Position numbers and translations under genes: made by a program. A DNA stretch of 64,000 nt, from assembly GCA_005502805.1 (NCBI GenBank), contig SCMY01000005.1:310001-374000 (forward strand), read 5' to 3'. Shown one piece after another: positions 17,480 through 27,844 of the stretch. A model generated the notes under the pieces. That model had not been told where the DNA came from and searched no databases. It saw only the letters and a program-made list of their open reading frames with translations. Within the stretch, counting starts at the first letter, position 1; every line of letters starts with the position of its first letter. The DNA is from Rhizobiales bacterium 2SD (GTDB lineage: Bacteria; Pseudomonadota; Alphaproteobacteria; Rhizobiales; Beijerinckiaceae).

Positions 17480-18832
17480 TCAGGCGGCTCGCGCCAGCAT
17501 GGCGCGCAAGGTCGCCACGGAGGCGAGTTCGGCGAGCGGACCGACTGCGGCGACCGTGACCACGCCGCTGAGCAGGCCCTGGCCGGCCGCGCGCACGTCG
17601 GCGAGGCTGACTGCGTCGAGCCGGCGCGCAAGCTCCTCGCGCGGGATCGCCCGGCCGAAGACCAGCACTTGCCGCGCCATCTGCTCGAGCTTGCCACCGG
17701 GGCTTTCGAGTGAGGCCAGAAGCCCGACCTTCATCTGGGCCCGGGCGCGGGCGACCTCGGCCTCGCTGACGTCTCGTGCGGCCTGGCTCAGGCAGTCGAG
17801 TGCGACCTCGACCAGCTCGCCGACATCCTCCGGCGCGGTGCCGGCGCTGATGCCGAAGACGCCGCAATCGGAGAAGGGCCAGTGGAAGGCGTCGACCGCA
17901 TAGGCGAGGCCGCGACGCTCGCGCACCTCCTGGAACAGACGCGAGGAAAGGCCGCCGCCGAGCACGGCCGAGAAGATCTGCAGCGGATAATGCACGCCGT
18001 TGCTGAACGGTTTGCCCGGGAAGCCGAGCACGACATGGACCTGCTCCTCGTCGCCGTCGATGCGAGCTTCGCCGCCCTGATAGACCGCCGGCGTGCGCGC
18101 CTGTGGAGCGCTGGCGGGCAGTGCCGGCAGCGCGGCGAGCGCCTTCTCCGCGAGGGCAACGAGTTCCTCATGTTCGACGGCGCCGGCGGCAGCCAGCACC
18201 ATGTTGCCGGCATGGTAGTGCCGGTCGAGATAGGCGCGGATCGCCTCGGGCGTGAAGCTCTTCACCGTCTCCGCCGTGCCGAGGATCGGCCGGCCGAGCG
18301 GCTGCTCCGGGAAGGCGGCCTGCAGGAAACGGTCATAGACGAGATCGTCCGGCGTATCCTGCACGGCGCCGATCTCCTGCAGGATCACGCCCTTCTCGCG
18401 TGCCAGCTCCTCCTCGCTGAGGGCGGGAGCGGTCAGGATATCAGCGAGGATGTCGACCGCCAGCGGCAGGTCCTGGCCGAGCACGCGCGCGGTGTAGCAG
18501 GTGTATTCGACCGAGGTCGCGGCATTGAGGTCACCGCCGACGCTCTCGATCTCCTCTGCGATCTGCAAGGCGGAGCGCCGGGCCGTGCCCTTGAACGCCA
18601 TGTGCTCGAGCAGATGGGCGAGGCCGTGCTCGTGCGGCAGCTCGTCCCGTGCCCCGGCGCCGATCCAGATGCCGAGCGAGACGGTCGAGGCATGCGCCAT
18701 GCGTTCGGAGACGATGCGCAGCCCCGACGGCAGCGTCGTCAGGCTGACGGCGGGGTCGTGGCCCGCCGCACTACCCGGCTTCACGGACTGGGGCTTCTCG
18801 GTCTTGGCTTTGAGCGTCTTTGCTGCCGTCAT
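17480..18832 (-). CDS. M16 family zinc peptidase (mitochondrial-processing-peptidase-like)
   Basis: A 450-residue insulinase-family protease. The inverted zinc motif HxxEH is intact at residues 73-77 (AHLLEHMAFKGT), with the downstream glutamate region NAATSVEYTCY conserved. Such bacterial enzymes resemble the beta subunit of mitochondrial processing peptidase and degrade peptides. The N-terminus carries about 30 extra Lys/Pro-rich residues before the family core (LTTLPSGLRIVSE); the start is still placed at ATG 18832 because it overlaps the thrC stop. No signal peptide is seen, so it is probably cytoplasmic. The thrC-M16 neighbourhood is familiar from other alphaproteobacteria. Confidence 0.93.
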   Translation of the reverse strand: MTAAKTLKAKTEKPQSVKPGSAAGHDPAVSLTTLPSGLRIVSERMAHASTVSLGIWIGAGARDELPHEHGLAHLLEHMAFKGTARRSALQIAEEIESVGGDLNAATSVEYTCYTARVLGQDLPLAVDILADILTAPALSEEELAREKGVILQEIGAVQDTPDDLVYDRFLQAAFPEQPLGRPILGTAETVKSFTPEAIRAYLDRHYHAGNMVLAAAGAVEHEELVALAEKALAALPALPASAPQARTPAVYQGGEARIDGDEEQVHVVLGFPGKPFSNGVHYPLQIFSAVLGGGLSSRLFQEVRERRGLAYAVDAFHWPFSDCGVFGISAGTAPEDVGELVEVALDCLSQAARDVSEAEVARARAQMKVGLLASLESPGGKLEQMARQVLVFGRAIPREELARRLDAVSLADVRAAGQGLLSGVVTVAAVGPLAELASVATLRAMLARAA

Positions 18833-20244
18833 GCCGCGGCACTCCTGACGGCCCGGGCCCGCTCGGCTATGAAGCGTTCGAGCTGGCCCTGGTCGTTAGG
18901 CAGCTGGCTGAAGCGCTCCTTGCGCTCCATCAGGTCGGAAAGATGCGCGGGCAAAGCGGGCGTAACGCCGCTCGCTGCTGCGACAGCCGCCGGGAACTTG
19001 GCGGGATGGGCCGTCCCGAGCGCGACCACCGGCGTCGCCGGGTCGCTCGCCAGCAATTTGCGGGCAGCGGCGACGCCGATCGCGCTGTGCGGGTCGAGCA
19101 GATAGCCGGCCTCGCGCCAGGTCGTGCCGATCTCGGCCGCGATCGCGGCCTCGTCCTGCGAGACCGCATCGAAGTCGGCGCGGATGCGGGCGAGCGGCTC
19201 GGCCGCAATCTCGAAGCGGCCGGACTGCGCCAGCGACTGCATCAGCCGGCGCACTGCCGCACCGTCGCGGCCATGCGCTTCGAACAGCAGTCGCTCGAAG
19301 TTCGAGGAGATCTGGATGTCCATCGAGGGCGAGGTCGTCGCCGCGACGCCGCGCATCTCGTAGACGCCGGTCTCCAGCGTGCGCGCCAGGATGTCGTTGC
19401 TGTTGGTGCCGACCATCAGGCGGCCGATCGGCAGGCCCATCTGCTTGGCGATCCAGCCGGCGAGGATGTCGCCGAAATTGCCGGTTGGCACCGCAAAGGA
19501 GACCGGACGGTGTGGAGCGCCGAGCGCGACGGCAGCGGTGAAGTAGTAGACGACCTGCGCCGCGATTCGGGCCCAGTTGATCGAGTTGACGCCGGAAAGG
19601 CGCAATTCGTCGCGGAAGGCGTGGTGGTTGAACAGCGCCTTCACCAGGTTCTGGCAATCGTCGAAGGTGCCCTCGACCGCGATGGCGTGGACATTGGCGG
19701 CTTCGACCGTGGTCATCTGCCGGCGCTGCACATCGGAGACGCGGCCATGCGGGTAGAGGATGAAGACATCGACGCGTTCCAGCCCCTTGAAGGCGTCGAT
19801 CGCGGCGCCGCCGGTATCGCCCGAGGTCGCCCCGACGATGGTGGCGCGCTCGCCGCGTTGGGCCAGGACATGGTCCATCAGCCGGCCGAGCAGCTGCATC
19901 GCCACGTCCTTGAAGGCGAGCGTCGGGCCGTGGAAGAGTTCGAGCGAGAACAGGTTGTCGCCGAGCTGGACCAGCGGGCAGACAGCCGGATGGCGGAAGC
20001 TGCCATAAGCCTCGCCGATCATGGCTTTCAGCGCGTCGGCCGCGATGTCGCCGTCCGAGAGGGCACCGAGCACGCGCTCGGCCACGTCGGCATAGGGTTT
20101 GCCGGCGAAACCGGCGATCTCCTGCGCGCTGAAGCGCGGCAGGGCTTGTGGCAGATAGAGGCCGCCGTCACGGGCGAGGCCAGCGAGCAGCGCGTCGGCA
20201 AAGGAGAGCGACGGCGCTTCGCCGCGGGTCGAAATATGCAGCAC
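18829..20244 (-). CDS. thrC: Threonine synthase
   Basis: A 471-residue PLP enzyme that converts O-phosphohomoserine to threonine, completing the pathway for which thrB lies at 6 kb. It shows the N-terminal threonine-synthase segment (LHISTRGEAPSLSF), the PLP lysine in GPTLAFKDVAMQ and the phosphate-binding stretch GATSGDTGGAA. The frame stays open upstream, but homology begins at GTG 20244 (VLHISTRG), which fixes the start. The stop overlaps the M16 protease start. Upstream, a 188-base gap with an intergenic repeat separates it from the SURF1 gene, so it may have its own promoter. Confidence 0.96.
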   Translation of the reverse strand: MLHISTRGEAPSLSFADALLAGLARDGGLYLPQALPRFSAQEIAGFAGKPYADVAERVLGALSDGDIAADALKAMIGEAYGSFRHPAVCPLVQLGDNLFSLELFHGPTLAFKDVAMQLLGRLMDHVLAQRGERATIVGATSGDTGGAAIDAFKGLERVDVFILYPHGRVSDVQRRQMTTVEAANVHAIAVEGTFDDCQNLVKALFNHHAFRDELRLSGVNSINWARIAAQVVYYFTAAVALGAPHRPVSFAVPTGNFGDILAGWIAKQMGLPIGRLMVGTNSNDILARTLETGVYEMRGVAATTSPSMDIQISSNFERLLFEAHGRDGAAVRRLMQSLAQSGRFEIAAEPLARIRADFDAVSQDEAAIAAEIGTTWREAGYLLDPHSAIGVAAARKLLASDPATPVVALGTAHPAKFPAAVAAASGVTPALPAHLSDLMERKERFSQLPNDQGQLERFIAERARAVRSAAA

Positions 20245-20372
20245 GGTTCTTGATCTCGGATGTCGTGCTGATCCTATAGGCCTGTTGGCAAAAGAGGGCA
20301 AAGTCCGGCTACGCAACGCGGCCAATCGCCCGGAGCCCTCATCCCGTGAGCCGGATCCAAAAAAAGGGCGCG

Positions 20373-20412
20373 AGTCGTCCCGGGTCTCCGCTCTGCTCCG
20401 CTCGGGCTGACG
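20373..20412. repeat. Short copy of the dispersed intergenic repeat
   Basis: The sequence beginning AGTCGTCCCGGGTCTCCG and ending in a GCTCGGGCTGACGG segment corresponds to the two ends of the longer repeat at 30341-30440, with the central hairpin missing. It lies between thrC and the SURF1 gene. Confidence 0.6.
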
Positions 20413-20432
20413 GCGCGATTGGTATCGAGACC

Positions 20433-21197
20433 TTACTCGGTCTCGATCGGCTTCCTGCGCGCCTGCCAGGCATAAGTCGCGAATACGCCGATCAGCGTCG
20501 CCGCCAGACCGAACCAAGTCAGCGCGTATTGCAGGTGGTTGTCCGGGATGCGGGCGATCAATTCCTTCACATCGACACCGGCCGGCGGCGTCAAACCATC
20601 GCCCTGGCGTTCGGCCTCCAGATAAAAGGGCGCGGCAGCTCCGATGCCCAGCGAGGCGGCGATACCCGCCGGGTCGCGCGTGTAGAATTCGCGCTGCTGC
20701 GGTAGGTCGGCCGGGGTGAAGCTGTTGCGGGCCTCGGGCGCACGCAGGAAGCCCGTGACCGTCGCCGGGCCGGTTGCCGGCGTAATCGCGGCGAAGCGGC
20801 TTTCCGGCACGAAGCCGCGATTGACCAGGATCGTCGCGCCGTCCTCCAGGCGGAAGCCCTGGAACACCCACCTGCCGAAGCCGGAGAGCTGGCGCGAGCC
20901 GGGCGCGCCGGCGGCGATGGTGGTGCGCACGCCGGCGATCGGGCCGTCGACAAATGCGCCCTTGGCCTCGACGCGAACCAGATCGAGCTTGGCAGGGTCG
21001 AGTGTGGTCCAACTTGTCGAAGCAGGCACGGGCGCCGGTGCGGCCGCAGCCTGCGTTCGAAGCTTGTCGAGGAATAAGCCCTTTTCGGCCCAGCGCTGCA
21101 ATTGCCAGACGCCGAGGGTGAGCAGGACCATTACGCCCGCCAGCATCATAATGCCCGGCAGGAGCAACTTGGGACGGGTGGCGGAGGACGCGTTCAC
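20433..21197 (-). CDS. SURF1-family cytochrome oxidase assembly protein
   Basis: A 254-residue inner-membrane protein with two transmembrane segments, one near the N-terminus (LLLPGIMMLAGVMVLLTLGVWQLQRW) and one at the C-terminus (HLQYALTWFGLAATLIGVFATY), flanking a periplasmic domain. That layout and the GVWQLQRW and NHLQYALTW motifs define SURF1 (Shy1), which helps insert heme a into subunit I of aa3 oxidase. It begins with GTG at 21197 overlapping the DUF983 gene stop and is the last gene of the oxidase cluster. Confidence 0.93.
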   Translation of the reverse strand: MNASSATRPKLLLPGIMMLAGVMVLLTLGVWQLQRWAEKGLFLDKLRTQAAAAPAPVPASTSWTTLDPAKLDLVRVEAKGAFVDGPIAGVRTTIAAGAPGSRQLSGFGRWVFQGFRLEDGATILVNRGFVPESRFAAITPATGPATVTGFLRAPEARNSFTPADLPQQREFYTRDPAGIAASLGIGAAAPFYLEAERQGDGLTPPAGVDVKELIARIPDNHLQYALTWFGLAATLIGVFATYAWQARRKPIETE

Positions 21198-21568
21198 TTC
21201 TTCAGCCTGCCTTCCTCAGCCTTGTTGGCATATTGCAGGGCGACCGCGAGCCCCTTCATCGGCCGCAGCAGCCCGAGGCACGTGACGAGCGCCAGCGGTA
21301 GCCAGAGCAAAAGATGCAGCCAGATCGGCGGGGTGTAGGCGATCTCGACATAGAGGGCGAGGCCGAGCACGAAGAAGCCGGCGATCAGCATGATGAACAC
21401 GGCCGGCCCATCGGCCGAATCGGCAAAGGAAAAATCGAGCCCGCAGGCAGCGCAGCGCGGCTTCAGCTTGAGATAGCCGTCGAATAGCTTGCCCTCGCCG
21501 CAACGCGGGCAGCGGCCGGTCAGGCCTGTCGAGAAGGGGGAGGGCGGGGTGATCTGCGGCTGCGCCAT
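21194..21568 (-). CDS. DUF983 zinc-ribbon membrane protein
   Basis: A 124-residue protein with an N-terminal zinc ribbon (RCPRCGEGKLF then RCAACGLDF, i.e. two CxxC pairs) followed by two transmembrane helices (VFIMLIAGFFVLGLALYV and LLLWLPLALVTCLGLL). This is the DUF983 layout; its function is not established, but it recurs beside oxidase subunit III and SURF1 in alphaproteobacteria and is presumed to aid oxidase assembly. The start at ATG 21568 is favoured by an AGGAGG site 6 bases upstream; an ATG at 21583 overlaps that site. Confidence 0.9.
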   Translation of the reverse strand: MAQPQITPPSPFSTGLTGRCPRCGEGKLFDGYLKLKPRCAACGLDFSFADSADGPAVFIMLIAGFFVLGLALYVEIAYTPPIWLHLLLWLPLALVTCLGLLRPMKGLAVALQYANKAEEGRLKK

Positions 21569-21585
21569 CGCTGCCTCCTGCATAC

Positions 21586-21616
21586 GAAAAGGGCGGCCTC
21601 GCGGCCGCCCCTTGTG
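21586..21616 (-). terminator. Intrinsic terminator after cytochrome oxidase subunit III
   Basis: On the minus strand the arms GGGGCGGCC and GGCCGCCC enclose a GCGA loop and are followed by TTTTCG. It begins 28 bases after the subunit III stop and just before the DUF983 gene, so DUF983 and SURF1 may be expressed at a lower level than subunit III. Confidence 0.75.
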
Positions 21617-21643
21617 AGGTTCGCGGCCGCTTCCGGCCTGGAA

Positions 21644-22501
21644 CTAGTGTGCTGCGGGCGTGCCGGCGCCCCAGACATAGATCGAGGCGAACAGGAACAG
21701 CCAGACCACGTCGACGAAGTGCCAGTACCAGGCGGCGAACTCGAAGCCGAGATGCTGGGCCGGCTTGAAATGGCCGAGATAGACGCGCCACAGGCAGATC
21801 GCCAGGAAGATCGTGCCGATGATGACGTGGAAACCGTGGAAGCCGGTCGCCATGAAGAAGGTCGCGCCGTAGATGTTGCCCTTGAAGCCGAAGGCGGCGT
21901 GTGCGTACTCGTAGCCTTGGGTGATCGTGAACAGGATGCCGAGGATCACCGTCAGCCACAGGCCCTGCTTCAGGCCCTTCCGGTCACCCTGGATCAGGGC
22001 GTAGTGCGCCCAGGTCACGGTCGTGCCGGAGGTCAGCAGGATCAGCGTGTTGAGCAGCGGCAGGTGCCAGGGATCGAAGGTCTCGATGCCCTTCGGCGGC
22101 CAGTGCCCGCCGGTGAATTCGGCGCGCTGGAACTGGATCGCCTCGCCGGTGAACAGGCTGGCGTCGAAGAAGGCCCAGAACCAGGCGACGAAGAACATCA
22201 CCTCGGAGGCGATGAACATCAGCATGCCGTAGCGATGGTGCAACTGCACCACGCGGGTGTGATGGCCCTCGCGCTCGGCCTCGCGGGTCACGTCCATCCA
22301 CCAGGCGAGCATGGTGTAGAGCACGCCGAGCAGGCCGGCGCCGAAGACGAGCGGACCGACGGTCATGCCGGCCACCGGCATCGCCTTCATCCACATCACG
22401 GCGCCGATCGCCATGATGGTCGCGCTGGCGGCGCCGACGATCGGCCACGGGCTCGGGTCGACGAGATGGTAGTCGTGGTTCTTGGTGTGGGCCCCGGCCA
22501 T
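21644..22501 (-). CDS. ctaE: Cytochrome c oxidase subunit III (aa3 type)
   Basis: A 285-residue membrane protein of the aa3 terminal oxidase. It has seven hydrophobic helices and classic subunit III segments: HDYHLVDPSPWPIVGA at the N-terminus, EVMFFVAWFWAFFDASL with the conserved membrane glutamate, and HFVDVVWLFLF near the end. Subunit III keeps the proton-uptake pathway of subunit I active. The start ATG 22501 (MAGAHTKNHDYH) matches the family N-terminus; 25 residues further upstream lack homology. It follows ctaG by 49 bases and is followed by a strong terminator. Confidence 0.97.
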   Translation of the reverse strand: MAGAHTKNHDYHLVDPSPWPIVGAASATIMAIGAVMWMKAMPVAGMTVGPLVFGAGLLGVLYTMLAWWMDVTREAEREGHHTRVVQLHHRYGMLMFIASEVMFFVAWFWAFFDASLFTGEAIQFQRAEFTGGHWPPKGIETFDPWHLPLLNTLILLTSGTTVTWAHYALIQGDRKGLKQGLWLTVILGILFTITQGYEYAHAAFGFKGNIYGATFFMATGFHGFHVIIGTIFLAICLWRVYLGHFKPAQHLGFEFAAWYWHFVDVVWLFLFASIYVWGAGTPAAH

Positions 22502-22550
22502 CGTGCTCAAGTCTCCGCGTCCGTAGAAATGCAGCGCTTCCAGCGCAGCT

Positions 22551-23129
22551 TTATAGTTTCGGTTGGTTGCCGTCACCCTTGCTTTCCGCGACCGGCTGCC
22601 CGTTCTTCGACGGGAAGTAGGTGTAGGACAGGGTGATCGATTTCAGGCTGGCGAGCTCGCGGTTCAACTCGATCTCGGGATCGATGTAGAACACCACCGG
22701 CGCTTCCAGGGTCTCGCCCGGCTGCAGCGTCGTCTCGGTGAAGCAGAAGCACTGGATCTTGACGAAATAGGCGCCCGATTGGTTCGGCTGCACATTGTAG
22801 GTCGCGATCCCGGTCATCGGCCGCGAGGACGTGTTGGTGATCTTGTAGAACACCGTCTGAGTCACGCCGACCTGCGCCCTGATTTCGGTCTTCTCCGCCT
22901 CGAAGCGCCAGCCCAACGCCGGCGCGACATTGGCATCGAACGCCACTGAGACGATCCGGTCGCTGGTCTTGCCGGTGGCGGCGGTGCCGACCATCGGAGT
23001 GCCGGCAAAGCCGGTGACCTTGCAGAACAGGTTGTAAAGCGGCACCGCGGCGAACGAGAGCCCGGTCATGGCGAGCACGGCGGCGCTGCAGGCGAGGACG
23101 GTGCGGCGATTGCGGGAAGCGGTGCTCAT
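22551..23129 (-). CDS. ctaG: Cytochrome oxidase copper-insertion protein CtaG/Cox11
   Basis: A 192-residue protein with one N-terminal membrane anchor (residues about 9-30) and a periplasmic immunoglobulin-like domain. The copper-binding motif CFCF is present (KIQCFCFTETTL), as is the membrane-proximal VPLYNLFCKVTGF segment. Cox11 delivers copper to the CuB site of subunit I. It follows the small CoxF-like gene by 4 bases, within the oxidase cluster. Confidence 0.96.
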   Translation of the reverse strand: MSTASRNRRTVLACSAAVLAMTGLSFAAVPLYNLFCKVTGFAGTPMVGTAATGKTSDRIVSVAFDANVAPALGWRFEAEKTEIRAQVGVTQTVFYKITNTSSRPMTGIATYNVQPNQSGAYFVKIQCFCFTETTLQPGETLEAPVVFYIDPEIELNRELASLKSITLSYTYFPSKNGQPVAESKGDGNQPKL

Positions 23130-23133
23130 CGCG

Positions 23134-23310
23134 TCACAGCGGCCGGTTGAGGATCGCCGGCCCGGTCTTGGCCAGCGTCACGATGAAGAAGAACAGCACG
23201 AGCCCGCCGAGCACGAGCGCGAGCGCTACCGAGCGGCGATTGCGCCGCGCCATGTCCTCCGGCGAGAACGGTGCTGGCGGCTGCTTCTTGTCCTGCGGGG
23301 CCGGGCTCAT
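23134..23310 (-). CDS. Small CoxF-like membrane protein
   Basis: A 58-residue protein with a Pro/Gln-rich cytoplasmic N-terminus, a basic ARRNRRS stretch and a single membrane helix ([21 protein letters not shown]). Position between ctaB and ctaG and this layout match the small CoxF-type proteins annotated in rhizobial oxidase clusters; no biochemical function is established. The ATG at 23310 overlaps the ctaB stop (ATGA), and ctaG follows after 4 bases, so it is translated as part of the cluster. Confidence 0.85.
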   Translation of the reverse strand: MSPAPQDKKQPPAPFSPEDMARRNRRSVALALVLGGLVLFFFIVTLAKTGPAILNRPL

Positions 23311-24263
23311 CCCAGCACCTTGGGCAGGGCCCACATCAGGCCGAGGCCGTTCTCGGCCAGCAGCACGGCGAAGAGCAGGAAGAGGTAGAGGATCGAGAAG
23401 CCGAACAGGGCATAGGCCGCCTTGTTGGCGGGCTCGCCCTCGGTGACACGCAGCACGCGCAGCGACAGGCCGATCATGGCGAGGCCTGTGACCACCGAGA
23501 CGATCAGATAGATCAGCCCGCCGAAGCCCATCAGCGCCGGCAGCACCGCGACGGGAGCGAGCACCAGCGTATAGGCGACGATCTGGCGGCGGGTCGCGGC
23601 CGGGCCGGCGACGTTCGGCAGCATCGGGATGCCGGCGCGGGCGTAGTCGCCCGACTTCACCAGGGCGAGCGCCCAGAAATGCGGCGGCGTCCACAGGAAG
23701 ATGATGGCGAACAGCACGATCGAGGTCAGGCCGAAATCGCCGGTGACCACGGCCTCGCCGATCATCGGCGGGAAGGCGCCGGCGGCGCCGCCGATGACGA
23801 TGTTCTGCGGCGTCGCCCGCTTCAGCCACATCGAATAGACGACGGCGTAGAAGAAGATGGTGAAGGCCAGCATCGCCGCCGAGAGCAGGTTGGCGACGAG
23901 GCCGAGCACCAGCACCGAGCCGACCGAGAGCGTCAGGCCGAAGGCGAGCGCCTCGGAGGGCAGGATGCGCCCGGCGGGGATCGGCCGGCCGGCGGTGCGC
24001 GCCATCACCGCGTCGATGTCGGCGTCCCACCACATGTTGAGGCAGCCGGAGGCGCCGGCGCCGACCGAGATCGCCAGCAGAGCGGCAAAGCCGATCACGG
24101 GATTGACCGCGCCGGGCGCCGCGACCATGCCGCCGAGCGCCGTCACGATCACGAGGAACATCACCCGCGGCTTGAGCAACGCGAAGAAGTCGCGCGCCTC
24201 GCCGGTTGAACTCAGCGCGACGCCGTCGTCAGCCTGGGTGATCTGATCGAAGGCAGCAGACAT
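23307..24263 (-). CDS. ctaB: Heme O synthase (protoheme IX farnesyltransferase)
   Basis: A 318-residue UbiA-type prenyltransferase with about nine membrane helices. It attaches a farnesyl group to heme b to make heme o, precursor of the heme a used by the oxidase encoded alongside. The two aspartate-rich prenyl-diphosphate loops are visible: [19 protein letters not shown] and [12 protein letters not shown]. It lies between ctaD (134 bases upstream, with a palindrome in the gap) and the CoxF-like gene, whose ATG overlaps its stop. Confidence 0.96.
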   Translation of the reverse strand: MSAAFDQITQADDGVALSSTGEARDFFALLKPRVMFLVIVTALGGMVAAPGAVNPVIGFAALLAISVGAGASGCLNMWWDADIDAVMARTAGRPIPAGRILPSEALAFGLTLSVGSVLVLGLVANLLSAAMLAFTIFFYAVVYSMWLKRATPQNIVIGGAAGAFPPMIGEAVVTGDFGLTSIVLFAIIFLWTPPHFWALALVKSGDYARAGIPMLPNVAGPAATRRQIVAYTLVLAPVAVLPALMGFGGLIYLIVSVVTGLAMIGLSLRVLRVTEGEPANKAAYALFGFSILYLFLLFAVLLAENGLGLMWALPKVLG

Positions 24264-24335
24264 CGAAATACGTTCGCTTCAACTCATAGGGGATGCCCGG
24301 GGGCATCGTTTTGCGGGATCCGCCCGTCTCCGGAA

Positions 24336-24392
24336 CGCCTGGATCCAGGCGCTCGGGGGAGGGGCGGCGGCGGGCTTGGGGCCCGCCGCCAG
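24336..24392. repeat. Palindromes between ctaD and ctaB
   Basis: A perfect 16-base palindrome (CGCCTGGATCCAGGCG, 24336-24351) is followed by a GC-rich hairpin with arms of the type GGCGGCGGGC/GCCCGCCGCC (about 24366-24391), ending close to the ctaD stop. Neither has a T tail, so they may stabilise the ctaD mRNA end or attenuate read-through into ctaB rather than act as a simple terminator. Confidence 0.6.
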
Positions 24393-24397
24393 TGTTC

Positions 24398-26074
<1,677 letters not shown>

Positions 26075-26088
26075 TCAAGATGTCGGGT

Positions 26089-26970
26089 TCAGCGGGTCGC
26101 GTCGGCGACCTTGCTGGCGGCGTCGGCCGCGTTGGCGAACTTCTGCTTCGCTTCCGCGAGCCAGGCCGTGTAGCGCTCCTGGCTGACGACGCGGATGGCG
26201 ATCGGCATGAAGGCGTGGTTCTGGCCGCAGATGAACGAGCACTGGCCGTAGAAGATGCCTTCGCGGTCGGCCTTGAACCAGGTCTCGTTCAGGCGGCCGG
26301 GGATGGCGTCGATCTTCAGGCCGAAGGCCGGCATCGCGAATTTGTGGATGACGTCGGCGCCGGTGACCTGCACGCGCACGATCTTGCCGACCGGCACGAC
26401 TGCCTCGTTGTCGACGGCGAGCAGGCGCGGCGCCTCGGATTCGGCGATCTTCTTGGACGAGATCGCCTCGGCGCGCTGCTTCTCGTCGAGCATCAGCGAA
26501 TCGAAGCCGAAGCTGCCGCCGTCCTGCGGATACTCATAGGACCAGTACCACTGCTTGCCGGTGACCTTCACGGTCATGTCGGCCTGCGGAATCTCCAGCT
26601 GCAGCTTGAGCAGGCGGAAGGAGGGGATGGCGATCACGACCAGGATCAGCACCGGGACGATGGTCCAGGCCACTTCTAGCAAGGCGTGGTGCGTCGTCTT
26701 CGAGGCGACCGGGTTGCGCTTCTCGTTGAAGCGCCAGGCGACGTAGACCAGCAGCGCCAGCACGAAGAGCGTGATGATGAAGATCAGCACGTTCACCCAG
26801 TCATGGAACCAGTGGATGAACGTCGCCACCTCGGTCGCGGCCGGCTGGAGATTGATCTCCCAAGGCTGCGGCATGCCGTTCTGGGCCGATGCGACGGCCG
26901 GCGAAAACGCTACGAGAGCCGCCGCGAGGGCCGCCAGCGCGTTCCTGAGAGGAGTGGTCACAAATCGCAT
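26089..26970 (-). CDS. ctaC: Cytochrome c oxidase subunit II (aa3 type)
   Basis: A 293-residue subunit that takes electrons from cytochrome c through the binuclear CuA centre. It has an N-terminal signal/hydrophobic segment, two membrane helices and a periplasmic cupredoxin domain with the CuA motif CSFICGQNHAFMPI intact, and the aromatic patch KQWYWSYEYP. No C-terminal heme c domain is present, so it is the simple form. It is the first gene of the oxidase cluster; the 364-base upstream region carries an FNR/FixK-like sequence. Confidence 0.97.
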   Translation of the reverse strand: MRFVTTPLRNALAALAAALVAFSPAVASAQNGMPQPWEINLQPAATEVATFIHWFHDWVNVLIFIITLFVLALLVYVAWRFNEKRNPVASKTTHHALLEVAWTIVPVLILVVIAIPSFRLLKLQLEIPQADMTVKVTGKQWYWSYEYPQDGGSFGFDSLMLDEKQRAEAISSKKIAESEAPRLLAVDNEAVVPVGKIVRVQVTGADVIHKFAMPAFGLKIDAIPGRLNETWFKADREGIFYGQCSFICGQNHAFMPIAIRVVSQERYTAWLAEAKQKFANAADAASKVADATR

Positions 26971-27334
26971 CGGTCCGACATAGCTCCTTTGATGCCGCGC
27001 GATCCGCCTTCGTCAGCTTAAGACAGGCGCGCGCCGGAACGGCCACGTCTGGCCGCCCCGGTTCTTCGGCATTGCGATAAATCAAAGATCACGCTTGCGC
27101 CAGTGGGGCAATGACAGGCTGTGACGCAGCCCGTGCGGCATAAGTACGCGACATGCGCATAGGTGACGGGGCGACCGATCGATGCCGCCTGCTGCGAGTG
27201 ATACGCGCGAGCGCACGCGATCCTTCGCCTTGACAGGAATCGGGACGCATGGTCGGAACGCACTCTCAATATGGCGGGGACGCCGTTCGGCATGGGTGTG
27301 CGCGCATTCCCATGTCTGGAAGAGGAGGACAGGG
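26971..27334. other. Divergent intergenic region between ctaC and the IalB gene
   Basis: A gene-free 364-base stretch that must hold promoters for both directions. I see an FNR/FixK-like box at 27072-27085 and a TTGACA near 27230 that lacks a matching -10. Small frames on both strands here have poor coding character. Confidence 0.6.
27072..27085 (-). promoter_or_regulatory. Candidate FNR/FixK-type box upstream of ctaC
   Basis: TTGCGATAAATCAA keeps the TTG-N8-CAA frame of the FNR/FixK consensus (TTGAT-N4-ATCAA), with one perfect half (ATCAA) and one degenerate half (TTGCG). It lies about 102 bases before the ctaC start. Oxygen control of this oxidase by FnrL or FixK would be reasonable; the call rests on sequence only. 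Confidence 0.35.
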
Positions 27335-27844
27335 ATGCGCTCAATCATCGGTCCCGTGGCCGCGGCGCTCGCCGTCCTGGGCTGCGGTTGGCTCTCGGTC
27401 GCGCCGGCTGTTGCGCAAGGCGCGGTGCGCTCGACCCATGGCGACTGGCAGATGCGTTGCGAGACGCCGCCCGGCGCCAAGGCCGAGCAGTGCGCGCTTG
27501 TGCAGAACGTCGCCGCCGAGGATCGGCCGAATCTGACGCTGCTCGTCATCGTGCTGAAGACGGCCGATCAGAAGAGCCGCCTCTTGCGCGTCGTCGCACC
27601 GCTTGGCGTGCTGCTGCCTTCCGGCCTCGGCCTCAAGATCGACGACAAGGATATCGGCCGCGCCGGTTTCGTGCGCTGCCTGACGACCGGCTGTGTCGCC
27701 GAGGTGGTGATGGACGATACCCTGCTCGGCCAGCTCAAGAGCGGTAAGAGCGCCACATTCATCGTGTTTCAGACGCCGGAGGAAGGGGTCGGAATCCCGG
27801 TTTCACTCAACGGATTCGGTCCCGGTGTGGAGGCTTTGCCGTGA
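27335..27844 (+). CDS. Invasion-associated locus B (IalB) family protein
   Basis: A 169-residue exported protein: signal peptide of about 28 residues (ending APAVAQG), then the IalB domain with HGDWQMRCETPPGA, CALVQ, the LPSGLGLKIDD segment and the RCLTTGCVAEVVMDD cysteine pair. The family is named from a Bartonella protein required for erythrocyte invasion but is widespread in non-pathogenic Hyphomicrobiales, where its role is unknown; the name does not imply virulence. An AGGAGGACAGGG ribosome site supports ATG 27335. The stop overlaps the GTG of the following lipoprotein gene. Confidence 0.92.
   Translation: MRSIIGPVAAALAVLGCGWLSVAPAVAQGAVRSTHGDWQMRCETPPGAKAEQCALVQNVAAEDRPNLTLLVIVLKTADQKSRLLRVVAPLGVLLPSGLGLKIDDKDIGRAGFVRCLTTGCVAEVVMDDTLLGQLKSGKSATFIVFQTPEEGVGIPVSLNGFGPGVEALP

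Noticed and set aside
27018-27344. Minus-strand frame in the ctaC-IalB gap
   Set aside because: No ribosome site, no domain, poor composition; the region is better explained as a divergent promoter region.
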